A stretch of DNA of 31,658 nt. It comes from an uncultured Eubacteriales bacterium. Its GTDB lineage: Bacteria; Bacillota; Clostridia; Christensenellales; Aristaeellaceae. A program made the position numbers and the translations under genes. This document shows positions 6,857-14,737 of this stretch, in pieces. Within the stretch, counting starts at the first letter, position 1, and each line of letters opens with the position of its first letter. The notes beneath the pieces are model-generated. The model was not told the DNA's origin and did not search any database. It saw nothing but the letters and a program-made list of their open reading frames with translations. The stretch spans positions 1 through 31,658 of the forward strand of contig USDD01000019.1 in NCBI GenBank assembly GCA_900553265.1. Reading direction: 5' to 3'.

Positions 6857-7561
6857 ATGGAAGATTCTCGCAGCGGATACAAGGTGCTGATTGCGGACGA
6901 CGATCCCAACGTCGCCGCCCAGCTCAAGCCTTTTTTTGAAAGAGAAAATTATCGGGTTCTGACGGCTGACAATGGAGAAAGCGCGCTGGAAACGGTCTGG
7001 AAGGAGCGCCCGGACGTGCTCATATTGGATATCGTCATGCCGGAAAAGGACGGCTTCGCGGTCTGCCGGGAGATTCGCGAGCGCTCGTCCATGCCGATTC
7101 TGATGCTCAGCGCCCGGACGGAGGAGTTCGACCGGCTGCTCGGACTGGAGCTGGGCGCGGACGACTACATCACCAAGCCCTTCAGCCCGCGGGAGGTGGT
7201 GGCGCGCGTCAAGGTGGTGCTGCGCCGCATCCTGACCCGAAAGGAGGAAGCGGCCAACGGCCATCTGGTCATCGGCAATCTGGACATCGACATGAACGCC
7301 TTCATCGTGCGTCTCGGCGGCCAGATCGTGTCCTGTACGCCCAAGGAGACGGAGATTCTCTGGACATTGGCCAGCAATCCGGGCACGGTGTTCAGCCGGG
7401 ATCAGCTGCTTCAGACCATCTGGGGCTACGATTTTCCCGGCGACACCCGCGCGGTGGACAGTCACATCAAGCGCCTGCGCGCCAAGCTCTGCGACGCGGG
7501 CAACGCCTGGGACATCAAGACCGTCTGGGGCGTGGGCTATCGCTTCGAACAGGGAAAATAA
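6857..7561 (+). CDS. OmpR/PhoB-family response regulator (orphan)
   Basis: 234 residues. The receiver domain (about 8-122) has the acidic pair DDD (15-17), the phospho-accepting Asp in LILDIVMPEKDG, the switch Ser in LMLSAR and the Lys in YITKPFSPRE. The winged-helix domain (about 133-232) shows CTPKETEILWTLASNPGTVFSRDQLLQTIWGYDFPG, AVDSHIKRLRAKL and VWGVGYRFE. GGGAGG lies 7 bases before the ATG. No histidine kinase is adjacent; RNase R follows on the opposite strand after a shared terminator, so the partner kinase must be elsewhere. Unlike the effector domain fused to UvrB in this window, this regulator is complete, and the two are not close copies. Confidence 0.93.
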   Translation: MEDSRSGYKVLIADDDPNVAAQLKPFFERENYRVLTADNGESALETVWKERPDVLILDIVMPEKDGFAVCREIRERSSMPILMLSARTEEFDRLLGLELGADDYITKPFSPREVVARVKVVLRRILTRKEEAANGHLVIGNLDIDMNAFIVRLGGQIVSCTPKETEILWTLASNPGTVFSRDQLLQTIWGYDFPGDTRAVDSHIKRLRAKLCDAGNAWDIKTVWGVGYRFEQGK

Positions 7562-7564
7562 ACA

Positions 7565-7606
7565 AAAGACAGGCCGCGTGAAAGCAACGCGGCCTGTCTC
7601 TTTTGT
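7565..7606. terminator. Bidirectional terminator between the response regulator and RNase R
   Basis: A perfect 13-bp stem AGACAGGCCGCGT / ACGCGGCCTGTCT (7567-7579 and 7587-7599) with a 7-base loop. T-rich tails occur on both strands: CTTTTGTGTTTT on plus, TTTTG on minus. It can end both converging genes. Confidence 0.93.
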
Positions 7607-7609
7607 GTT

Positions 7610-9712
7610 TTACGTCCGCTCCCGCCACGGAAGCAGCTTGAATTCCACCTCGGCGAGGTCGAGATTGACGGCCTCCACGCGGATGCGCACCCGGTCGCCC
7701 ATCTGGAAGAAGCGGCCCGTGCCCGAGGCGATCAGCCGGCGGCGTTCCGCGTCGAATTCGTAGTAGTCGTCCAGCGAGGCGATGGGGACGAAGCCCTCCA
7801 CGGTGTTGGACAGCGAGACGAACAGTCCCCAGCCCGTCACGCCGGTGATTTTGCCCTCATAGCGGCGGCCGATGCGGTCGGCCATGCAGCGCGCCTTCAT
7901 CAGCGCGTCGCCCTCGCGCTCGGCCAGCGTGGATTCGTTTTCCCGGGCAGTGCTCTGGTTGGCGACGGCGGCCATCTGTTCTGCCGCATCGGAAGCGTCC
8001 CGGCCGTCCAGCAGCAGCTTGAGCATGCGGTGCACGGTCAGGTCGGGATAGCGCCGGATGGGCGAGGTGAAGTGGCAGTAATCGGGCATGGCCAGCGCGT
8101 AGTGCCCCAGCGGCCGGTCGGCGTAGCGGGCGCGCTGAAGCGCGCGCAGCGTCATGCGCCGCACCGTGTCCTCGGCGGGATGGCCCTTGGCGGCAGTCAG
8201 CACGGCCTGAAGCTCGCCGGGTTTGGGATGCGGGCCGAAGCGCGCGGGAATGCCCAGCAGCGTCAGCTCCTTCTTCAGGTCGCGGATGCGCTCCGCGTCG
8301 GGCTCCTCGTGGACGCGGTAGACCAGCGGGGTTTCGGTGGTGCGCGCCAGCATGGCCACGGTTTCGTTGGCGGCGAGCATGAAGTCCTCGATCATCCGCT
8401 CGGCCTCGCCGCGCGGGGCGCAGTACACGTCCGTGGGAACGCACTCTTCATCCAGCGTGAATTCGGTTTCCGGCAGATCCAGCTCCAGACAGCCGGCCTC
8501 CATGCGCCGCGCGCGCAGCGTGTGAGAGGCGCGCAGCATGTCGTGCAGGGCGGGCTGAACCTCCTCGGGAACCGCGTCGGAATCCCCGTCCAGAAAGCGG
8601 TTCACCGCGTCGTAGGTCAGCCGCGCGTGGGAGCGTATGACCGCGCGGCAAAGGCGATGGTCGACGATTCTGCCGCTGCGCAGCGTCATGAAAAGGCTCA
8701 TGGTCAGCCGATCCTCGCCGGGAACCAGCGAGCACAGCTCATCGGACAGGATCTCGGGCAGCATCGGCACCGTCAGTCCCGGCAGATACAGCGACGTGCC
8801 GCGCGCCAGCGCCTCCGCGTCCACGGGCGAGCCGGGACGGACGTAGTGGGATACGTCGGCGATGTGCACGCCCAGCCGCCAGTCGCCGTTTTCGGCGCGC
8901 TCCAGCGAGACCGCGTCGTCGAAATCCTTGGAAAACGGGCCGTCGATGGTCATGGTGAGCATTTCGCGCAGGTCGTCGCGGCCGGCGAAATCGGCTTCGC
9001 TCACCGGCGCGAAGGTCTGTTTTGCCCGCTCGGGATACTCTGTGGCGAAGCCATGCCCCTCGGCGATGCTCCGAAGCCGGGCGCGCATGTCGCTGCGGTC
9101 GCCCAGCAGGCGAAGCACGTGGGCCTGCATCGGCTCGTCGCCCTCGGGATAGCGGTCGATGGCCAGCAGCGCGATGGCGTTGTTGGGCGCGGGAACGTCC
9201 GAATGCACGACGATGGCATAGGGGATGCGCCGGTCGCAGGCCGCGGCGGTGATGCGCGCGCCGTCCTCGGAGCGCCTGTGAGCGCTCCTGCGCGCCTCCG
9301 AGCGGCTTCGCACGCGCAGGAACGCGGGAAGCTCGGCCTTGCCGCGGCGAAGAATGGCGACCAGCTCGCACTCCTCCTGGTCGACGGGGCGGACGAGCAG
9401 CTCGTCGCCGGGCAGACAGCGCAGCCGGCCCAGCGCCCGGACGCGCAGACTTTCGCCGCTTTCCAGCCGCGCCATGGGCGCGCCGCTGCGCAGCGCCCAT
9501 GCCGACGCGCGCACGAACCCCAGCGCCTCGGAGGGGGCGTATTTGCCCTTCTTGGTCACAGCCAGCCGTCCCTCGGCGCACAGCTCGTTCAGCGCAGTCT
9601 GCATTTCGCCCGCGTCCGCGCCCAGTTCGTCCGAAAGATCGAACAGATCCCGGGCGGCGTCGTTCTTTTCAAAGAGCCGAAGCACAACTTCCTTAAGGTT
9701 CGATAAATCCAT
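7610..9712 (-). CDS. rnr: Ribonuclease R (RNB-family 3'-5' exoribonuclease)
   Basis: 700 residues, near the usual RNase R length. The N-terminus is a winged-helix-like segment (about 1-60), then cold-shock-like regions; the RNB domain starts near 250. The metal-binding Asp set is intact: D257, D263, D265 and D266 in the segment IDGPFSKDFDDAVSLE. The stretch DGPFSK replaces the more common DxxDAK, a mild variation. Other family motifs are HIADVSHYV, YLPGLTVPMLPEILSDELCSL, RVHEEPD and HFTSPIRRYPDL. A C-terminal S1 domain (about 615-695) has GKITGVTGWGLFVSL. It degrades structured RNA and takes part in rRNA quality control and trans-translation. The usual partner smpB is not next to it. AAAGGAG lies upstream of the start. 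Confidence 0.95.
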   Translation of the reverse strand: MDLSNLKEVVLRLFEKNDAARDLFDLSDELGADAGEMQTALNELCAEGRLAVTKKGKYAPSEALGFVRASAWALRSGAPMARLESGESLRVRALGRLRCLPGDELLVRPVDQEECELVAILRRGKAELPAFLRVRSRSEARRSAHRRSEDGARITAAACDRRIPYAIVVHSDVPAPNNAIALLAIDRYPEGDEPMQAHVLRLLGDRSDMRARLRSIAEGHGFATEYPERAKQTFAPVSEADFAGRDDLREMLTMTIDGPFSKDFDDAVSLERAENGDWRLGVHIADVSHYVRPGSPVDAEALARGTSLYLPGLTVPMLPEILSDELCSLVPGEDRLTMSLFMTLRSGRIVDHRLCRAVIRSHARLTYDAVNRFLDGDSDAVPEEVQPALHDMLRASHTLRARRMEAGCLELDLPETEFTLDEECVPTDVYCAPRGEAERMIEDFMLAANETVAMLARTTETPLVYRVHEEPDAERIRDLKKELTLLGIPARFGPHPKPGELQAVLTAAKGHPAEDTVRRMTLRALQRARYADRPLGHYALAMPDYCHFTSPIRRYPDLTVHRMLKLLLDGRDASDAAEQMAAVANQSTARENESTLAEREGDALMKARCMADRIGRRYEGKITGVTGWGLFVSLSNTVEGFVPIASLDDYYEFDAERRRLIASGTGRFFQMGDRVRIRVEAVNLDLAEVEFKLLPWRERT

Positions 9713-9792
9713 TTTGTTCTCCTTTGGGTGTTTTTGCGTGGAGAATTCTCACAAAACGGCGCTTTTTCCGAACAGATTTAACGGCGATGGGA

Positions 9793-9798
9793 TACAAT
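9793..9798 (+). promoter_or_regulatory. Possible -10 of the TRIC-family gene
   Basis: TACAAT at 9793-9798 lies 39 bases before the TTG start; the best -35 candidate (CGAACA, 18-base spacer) is weak. A near-palindrome around GAGAATTCTC (9741-9750) lies between the divergent rnr and TRIC starts and could be an operator. Confidence 0.3.
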
Positions 9799-9837
9799 GT
9801 CATGGATTCCAAAGCAACCGCTGAAGGAGAGATTCCA

Positions 9838-10491
9838 TTGTCGGACTTTTTTCAGGTGTTTTTCCACAGCGCGGAAATGATCGGCACCGTCGCCTTCGCC
9901 GCATCGGGCGCTTTTCTGGCCATCGACCGGGAGATGGATCTTTTCGGCGTGATCTTTCTGGGCGTGATCACTGCCGTGGGCGGCGGCATCCTGCGCGACG
10001 TGTTGCTGGGCGTCACGCCGCCCGGCGCCTTCGTCTCGCCGACGTACACGGTGGTGGCGATTTTTACCGCGCTGGTGGTGTTCCTGCTGGCCGAGCTGCT
10101 CAACCACGGCTACTGGGCGAATATCCAGAGGGTGGATCGTGCGTTCAATCTTCTGGACGCCATCGGTCTGGGCGCGTTCAGCGTGGTGGGCGTGCAGACC
10201 GCCGTGGGCCGCGGTTTTCTGGGAAACGGCTTTCTCTGCGTCGTGATGGGCATGACCACCGGCGTGGTGGGCGGCATCCTGCGCGACGTGCTGGGCGGCA
10301 TCACGCCCGCCGTGCTGCGCAAGCGCATCTACGCGGTGGCCTCGCTGATGGGCGCATGGCTCTACTACGAGCTGACGCGCCTGAACGTGGACGGCTCCGC
10401 CAGCGTGCTGGCCGGAATGGGCCAGACGCTGGCCATCCGCATGCTCGCGGCGCACTATCAGTGGCGCCTGCCCAAGGTTCCGCACCCGTAA
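9838..10491 (+). CDS. TRIC-type / UPF0126 membrane protein (YicG-like)
   Basis: 217 residues with about seven hydrophobic segments in an internal duplication: VGGGILRDVLLGVTPP in the first half and VGGILRDVLGGITPAVLRK in the second, the hallmark of UPF0126 (two repeats with G-G-x-x-R-D). Members have been described as TRIC-like cation channels or as glycine transporters (YicG); the substrate here is not known. The start is placed at a TTG (9838-9840): AAGGAG lies 8 bases upstream and the protein then begins MSDFFQVFFHSAEMIGTVAFAASGAF, as the family does. Upstream ATG codons would add a non-conserved polar extension and lack a ribosome site. Confidence 0.88.
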   Translation: MSDFFQVFFHSAEMIGTVAFAASGAFLAIDREMDLFGVIFLGVITAVGGGILRDVLLGVTPPGAFVSPTYTVVAIFTALVVFLLAELLNHGYWANIQRVDRAFNLLDAIGLGAFSVVGVQTAVGRGFLGNGFLCVVMGMTTGVVGGILRDVLGGITPAVLRKRIYAVASLMGAWLYYELTRLNVDGSASVLAGMGQTLAIRMLAAHYQWRLPKVPHP

Positions 10492-10509
10492 ATCTATTAT
10501 ACCCGTTTT

Positions 10510-10541
10510 CGGAGGCCGCGTCAAACGCGCGCCTCCGTTTT
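10510..10541 (+). terminator. Terminator of the TRIC-family gene
   Basis: CGGAGGC-CGCG, small loop, CGCG-(C)-GCCTCCG followed by TTTT on the plus strand, 18 bases after the stop codon. Confidence 0.8.
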
Positions 10542-10545
10542 GCTG

Positions 10546-10572
10546 AAAAAAAACGGCCAAAAGGCCGCTTTT
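10546..10572 (-). terminator. Terminator of hflX
   Basis: On the minus strand CGGCC-TTTT-GGCCG is followed by eight T residues (plus-strand A-run 10546-10553). It lies 22 bases after the hflX stop. Confidence 0.8.
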
Positions 10573-10594
10573 TCAGTCTGCATTATTTGAGCTG

Positions 10595-12352
10595 TCAGCC
10601 CTGCAATTGGGAAAGCACGCGCTGATACAGCGCCGTGTCCATCATGCAGTCCACCTTGGTGCCGCCTTCGAGGTATTCCTCGGAGAGCACCTGCCCCTGA
10701 CTGTGGATCAGCGAAAGCACCGCGCCCTTATCGTAGGGGACGACCAGTTCGGCGCGATGGCGCATGGAGGAGACGCGTTTGGCGATGGCGGCCTTCAGCG
10801 TCTCCAGTCCCTTGCCCTCCCGGGCGGAGATCAGAATCGCGTCGGCGGGCTCCATGACGGTGCCGGGCCTGACTGCGTCGGCCTTGTTCAGCACCTCGAG
10901 AATGGGACGGTCGCCCGCGCCCAGCTCGTTCAGCACCTCGAAAACCGTGGCGCGCTGCTGGGCGTAATAGGGGCTGGACAGGTCGGAGACCACCAGCAGC
11001 AGGTCGGCGAACACGGCCTCCTCCAGCGTGGAGCGGAAGGCCTGAACCAGCTGATGGGGGAGCTTGCGGATGAAGCCAACGGTGTCCACCAGCAGGCAGC
11101 TGCTGTTGTCGGGCAGATCGACATTGCGCATCACCGTGTCCAGCGTGGCGAACAGCTTGTCCTCCACCAGCACGTCCGAGCCGGCCAGCGCGTTGAGCAG
11201 CGTGGATTTGCCGGCGTTGGTATAGCCCACCAGCGCGACGGTGGTCTGGCCCTGCTTTTCCCGGCGGGCGCGGCGCAGATCGCGGTGGCGCTTGAGCTCC
11301 TTCAGATCGCGCTCCAGATCGTCGATGCGCTTGCGGATGCGCCGGCGATCCACTTCCAGACGCGTTTCGCCGGGGCCGCGGGTGCCGATGCCGCCGCCCA
11401 GACGGGACATGGACGTGCCCTGACCGGTCAGCCGGGGCAGGCGATACTTCATCTGCGCCAGCTCCACCTGCAGCTTGCCCTCGGCGGACTGGGCGCGCTG
11501 GGCGAAGATGTCCAGAATCAGAGCCGTGCGGTCGATGACCTTCACGCCCAGCGCGTTTTCCAGATTGCGCTGCTGCGCGCCGGTCAGCTCGTCGTCGAAG
11601 ATGGCCAGATCGATCTCCATGGCCTGACAGGTGAGGGACAGCTCCTCGGCCTTGCCGCTGCCGATGTAGGTGGCGGGGTCGGGCTTCTGGCGGTTCTGCA
11701 GCACCCGGGTGATGACCATCGCGCCGGCGGTCTCGGCCAGACCTGCCAGCTCGTCCAGCGAATCCTCGCTGTCGGTGGAGATCAGCATGGCTTTTTCGGC
11801 CTCTTCGACGATGCCGCCCTGGGCGATGGCGCGCTTTACGCGCTCTTCGGCCATCTCGATTTCGTGCATCCACAGCTGCTGGGGAATGCGGCCGGGCTTG
11901 ACCGGGCCGTGGAGGACGATGGACAGATTGTCATATTCCATCTCGCCCAGGAACGCCGCGCACACGCCGGTGCAGCGGCCGTCGGCCACGCCCACGGCGC
12001 ACATGGAGTCGAACCGAAGCAGCCGCAGCGCCTGAAGATCCACGCTGGAGAGCCGCGCGTCTCCGCCCGGATGGGTGTGAATGCAGCGAAAGCCCGACAG
12101 CCGGTCGAGATTTCGGCGCAGGTGCAGCTCCGGCAGCGCAATGGAGCCGATGTTGCCCACGGCGATCTCCAGCACCTCGCCGTCGCGGCCGAGATAGACC
12201 AGCATCTCGCGGTTGATCTGGTCGGTGAAGCGAACCAGAACGTTCAGGAGACGGTCGGGCAGATATTGATCCCGCTCAAATTCCGCGTCGTACAGCTTTT
12301 CCAGCTCCTCGAGCATGCTGTCGCGGATGCCTGTAATATTGCCGTGAATCAT
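10595..12352 (-). CDS. hflX: GTPase HflX with clostridial N-terminal extension
   Basis: 585 residues. The HflX core starts near residue 190, with the family signature TGAQQRNLENALGVKVIDRTALILDIFAQRA, then GGGIGTRGPGETRLEVDRRRIRKRI and a coiled-coil stretch. The G domain has G1 GYTNAGKST, G3 DTVGF and G4 NKAD. HflX is a ribosome-associated GTPase that splits stalled or heat-damaged ribosomes. The extra N-terminal about 180 residues contain IHTHPGGDARLSSVD, resembling the metal-binding HxHP...SxxD motif of JAB/RadC-type domains. Clostridial HflX proteins commonly carry this, so it is lineage-typical and not a new fusion. GGAGGAG lies just before the ATG. It is downstream of iscU but separated by a terminator. 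Confidence 0.94.
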   Translation of the reverse strand: MIHGNITGIRDSMLEELEKLYDAEFERDQYLPDRLLNVLVRFTDQINREMLVYLGRDGEVLEIAVGNIGSIALPELHLRRNLDRLSGFRCIHTHPGGDARLSSVDLQALRLLRFDSMCAVGVADGRCTGVCAAFLGEMEYDNLSIVLHGPVKPGRIPQQLWMHEIEMAEERVKRAIAQGGIVEEAEKAMLISTDSEDSLDELAGLAETAGAMVITRVLQNRQKPDPATYIGSGKAEELSLTCQAMEIDLAIFDDELTGAQQRNLENALGVKVIDRTALILDIFAQRAQSAEGKLQVELAQMKYRLPRLTGQGTSMSRLGGGIGTRGPGETRLEVDRRRIRKRIDDLERDLKELKRHRDLRRARREKQGQTTVALVGYTNAGKSTLLNALAGSDVLVEDKLFATLDTVMRNVDLPDNSSCLLVDTVGFIRKLPHQLVQAFRSTLEEAVFADLLLVVSDLSSPYYAQQRATVFEVLNELGAGDRPILEVLNKADAVRPGTVMEPADAILISAREGKGLETLKAAIAKRVSSMRHRAELVVPYDKGAVLSLIHSQGQVLSEEYLEGGTKVDCMMDTALYQRVLSQLQG

Positions 12353-12381
12353 AGCTCCTCCAGAAAGAAAAATGAATATGC

Positions 12382-12419
12382 AAAACAGCCGTCCCGCCGA
12401 AAAACGGCGGGATGGCTGT
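12382..12419 (-). terminator. Terminator of the isc operon
   Basis: A long stem on the minus strand (ACAGCC-A-TCCCGCCG with CGGCGGGA-C-GGCTGT, one wobble/mismatch) around TTTTT, followed by TTTTG. It lies 18 bases after the iscU stop. Confidence 0.85.
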
Positions 12420-12436
12420 CAGACGGGACGGGAAGA

Positions 12437-12850
12437 TCAGACGTACTTGATCTCCTCCGGCTCCTCCTCGGGCTTTTCGCCCTTTTCCATGCGATCCTTG
12501 TAGTCCTGAATGGCGGCGTGCAGGGCCTCCTCGGCCAGCACGGAGCAGTGCATCTTCACCGGCGGCAGTCCGCCCAGTGAATCGGCAACCATCTTGTTGG
12601 TGACCTTGAGGGCCTCCTCGATGGTCTTGCCCTTGACCATTTCGGTCGCACGGCTGGAGGTGGCGATAGCCGCGCCGCAGCCGAAGGTCTTGAACTTCAC
12701 GTCGGTGATGACGTCGTTTTCGACCTTGATGTAGATTTTCATGATGTCGCCGCACTTGGCGTTGCCCACGGTGCCGACACCGCTCGCGTCCTCAATTTCG
12801 CCCACGTTGCGGGGATTCATAAAGTGATCCATGACCTGCTCGGTATACAT
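12437..12850 (-). CDS. iscU: Iron-sulfur cluster scaffold IscU/NifU-like
   Basis: 137 residues. The scaffold Cys ligands are C33 (AKCGD, with D35), C58 (FGCGAAIA) and C102 (MHCSVLAEEAL, with H101). The start MYTEQVMDHFMNPRNVGEI is the standard IscU N-terminus. It receives sulfur from IscS and builds [2Fe-2S]/[4Fe-4S] clusters. The usual LPPVK motif, the HscA binding site, is present (GGLPPVKMHC). The short C-terminal tail EKPEEEPEEIKYV is acidic. AAGGAGG lies before the ATG. It is third in the rrf2-iscS-iscU operon, 46 bases after iscS. Confidence 0.95.
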   Translation of the reverse strand: MYTEQVMDHFMNPRNVGEIEDASGVGTVGNAKCGDIMKIYIKVENDVITDVKFKTFGCGAAIATSSRATEMVKGKTIEEALKVTNKMVADSLGGLPPVKMHCSVLAEEALHAAIQDYKDRMEKGEKPEEEPEEIKYV

Positions 12851-12896
12851 GGTGTGTGCCTCCTTCTGATCGATCCAAATCTATCTATGTGTGAGA

Positions 12897-14078
12897 TTAG
12901 GCCTTCTGCTGCTGAATGAAATCATCATACAGCGGAGACATGGAGCGCAGGCGCGCGACGATTTCCTTCAGCGCGTCCACGACCTTGTCGGCCTGCTCCA
13001 GCGTGTTTTCCTCGCTCAGCGACAGGCGCAGCGAGCCGTGGGCGATTTCGTGCGGCAGGCCGATGGCCAGCAGCACGTGGGAGGGATCCAGCGAGCCCGA
13101 CGTGCAGGCGGAGCCGGAGGAAGCGGCGATGCCCTTCAGATCCAGACTCAGCAGCAGCGACTCGCCCTCGATGAATTGGAAGGAGATGTTGCAGTTGCCG
13201 GGCAGGCGCTGGGTGCGATGGCCGTTGAGGCGGGTGTAGGGAATCTCACTGAGGATGCGGTCGATCAGCCGGTCGCGCACCTCGCTCAGCTCGGCGTTGT
13301 GGCGGTCGATGTTGGCCGTCGCGCGCTCGATGGCTTCGCCCATGCCCACGATGGAAGCCAGATTTTCCGTGCCGCCGCGCTGGTTGCGCTCCTGCGCGCC
13401 GCCCTGCATGAAGCGCTGGAGCTTTACGCCGCTTCGGATGTAAAGCGCGCCGACGCCCTTGGGCGAGTGGAACTTGTGGCCCGACATGGACAGCATGTCG
13501 ATGCCCATCTTTTTCACGTCGAAGTGGATGCTGCCGATGGCCTGCACCGCGTCGGTATGGAAGAGAATGTGATGCGCCTTCGCGATCTTCGCGATCTCCT
13601 CGATGGGCTGGATGGTGCCGATTTCGTTGTTGGCGGCCATGATGCTGATGAGCGTCGTGTCCGGGCGGACGGCATTTCTCAGCGCCTCCATGTCCACCAC
13701 GCCGAACTCGTCCACCGGCAGATAGGTCACTTCAAAGCCTTCCTTTTCCAGCTGCTCGCAGGTGTGCAGGATGGCGTGATGCTCGATGGCGGAGGTGATG
13801 ATGTGCCTGCCCTTGGCCTTGTTGGCGTAGGCCGCGCCGCGCACCGCCCAGTTGTCCGACTCGGTGCCGCAGCCGGTGAAGTAGATCTCGTTGGGCTGGG
13901 CGTTCAGCGCCGCGGCGACCTGACCGCGGGCCTTTTCCACGGCCTTGCGGGATTCGCGGCCGAAGCTGTGAATCGACATGGGATTGCCGAAGATTTCACA
14001 GAAATAGGGGCGCATGGCCTCCATGACGGGTTCCGTGACGCGGGTGGTCGCGGCGTTGTCCATATAAATTCGTTCCAT
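12897..14078 (-). CDS. iscS: Cysteine desulfurase IscS/NifS
   Basis: 393 residues, fold-type I PLP enzyme. It starts MERIYMDNAATTRV and has the PLP Lys K202 in SMSGHKFHSPKG, H100/H101 in the IEHHAILHT motif and the catalytic Cys C325 in SSGSACTSGSLDPSHVL. The short Cys loop with SSGSACTSG is typical of group I (IscS/NifS) enzymes. It converts cysteine to alanine and passes persulfide to IscU, the next gene. It lies 4 bases downstream of the Rrf2 regulator, so the two are co-transcribed and probably translationally coupled. Confidence 0.96.
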   Translation of the reverse strand: MERIYMDNAATTRVTEPVMEAMRPYFCEIFGNPMSIHSFGRESRKAVEKARGQVAAALNAQPNEIYFTGCGTESDNWAVRGAAYANKAKGRHIITSAIEHHAILHTCEQLEKEGFEVTYLPVDEFGVVDMEALRNAVRPDTTLISIMAANNEIGTIQPIEEIAKIAKAHHILFHTDAVQAIGSIHFDVKKMGIDMLSMSGHKFHSPKGVGALYIRSGVKLQRFMQGGAQERNQRGGTENLASIVGMGEAIERATANIDRHNAELSEVRDRLIDRILSEIPYTRLNGHRTQRLPGNCNISFQFIEGESLLLSLDLKGIAASSGSACTSGSLDPSHVLLAIGLPHEIAHGSLRLSLSEENTLEQADKVVDALKEIVARLRSMSPLYDDFIQQQKA

Positions 14079-14082
14079 GGTT

Positions 14083-14511
14083 TTATTCCCCCTGCGCCAG
14101 CAGGCGCTGATATTCGTCGATCATGTCCTTGAGGGTGATGCTGTCCACGATTTCGTTCAGTCCGTCCCGGATCTTCATCCAGACGATTCGCGACGGGCAT
14201 GCGCAGGATTTTCCGCAGGCGTCCTCCTCCATCAGGCAGTCCACCAGGTTCAGCCCGCCTTCCAGCGAGCGGAGCACGTCGCCCACGGTGATTTCCTCCG
14301 GCGGGCGGGACAGCGTGTAGCCGCCCTGTGCGCCGCGGACGCTGTTGACCAGCCTGTCCCGCTTGAGCTGTGCAAAGAGCTGTTCCAGATAGGCCTCGGG
14401 GATGGTCTGGCGTTCGGCGATGGCCTTGATGGGCTGAGGGCCGAGGTTGCAGTTCAGGGCGAGGTCGTACATGGCGTGGATTCCGTAGCGTCCCCGCGTC
14501 GATAGCTTCAA
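14083..14511 (-). CDS. iscR: Rrf2-family (IscR-like) transcriptional regulator
   Basis: 142 residues: winged helix (1-75) starting MKLSTRGRYGIHAMYDLAL, then a Cys-bearing loop with C92, C99, C103 and C105 (DCLMEEDACGKSCACPS). The spacing is close to the three [2Fe-2S] ligands of IscR (C92, C98, C104). It probably senses cluster status and represses its own iscR-iscS-iscU operon. A promoter with an overlapping dyad lies just upstream. A nearby alternative is CymR, the cysteine regulator, which lacks these Cys; their presence favours IscR. Confidence 0.88.
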   Translation of the reverse strand: MKLSTRGRYGIHAMYDLALNCNLGPQPIKAIAERQTIPEAYLEQLFAQLKRDRLVNSVRGAQGGYTLSRPPEEITVGDVLRSLEGGLNLVDCLMEEDACGKSCACPSRIVWMKIRDGLNEIVDSITLKDMIDEYQRLLAQGE

Positions 14512-14525
14512 GCGCGCCGCCTCCC

Positions 14526-14598
14526 TTCTTCGAAGAATTCCGACCTTTTTACTTGTCTATCCGAGACGTATTTTAGCACTTCCCATTTCATCCGTCAA
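14526..14598 (-). promoter_or_regulatory. Promoter and candidate operator of the isc operon
   Basis: On the minus strand TTGACG (14593-14598), 17 bases, and TGC-TAAAAT (-10 at 14570-14575): a near-ideal promoter. Overlapping its start site at 14550-14571 is an imperfect dyad (TACTTGTCT ... AGACGTAT on plus), in which the minus-strand half AGACAAGTA resembles the IscR-type half site AGTCAAGTAT. A second perfect palindrome TTCTTCGAAGAA (14526-14537) lies in the leader next to the ribosome site. Confidence 0.6.
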
Positions 14599-14683
14599 TA
14601 ATTCCGACTGGTTTCATCGGAATTTAACTTTTTTGCGTCAGCCGGCGGCGGTTTGTAAGGAAGGACACCGGGGTTTCCTGCAA

Positions 14684-14721
14684 AAAACCGGCGCGCCTGC
14701 AAAAGCAGACGGCCGGTTTTC
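14684..14721 (-). terminator. Terminator of the sugar-phosphate isomerase gene
   Basis: Minus strand: ACCGGC..TCTGC-TTTT-GCAGG..GCCGGT followed by TTTTT, 17 bases after the stop. Between it and the isc promoter (14599-14683) nothing else was recognised. Confidence 0.75.
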
Positions 14722-14737
14722 GGGGAAAAGGGAGCGA

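Noticed and set aside
10607..12580. A 657-codon plus-strand frame opposite hflX, and similar ones opposite rnr, iscS and the FGGY kinase
   Set aside because: All are mirror frames of strongly supported genes with atypical composition.
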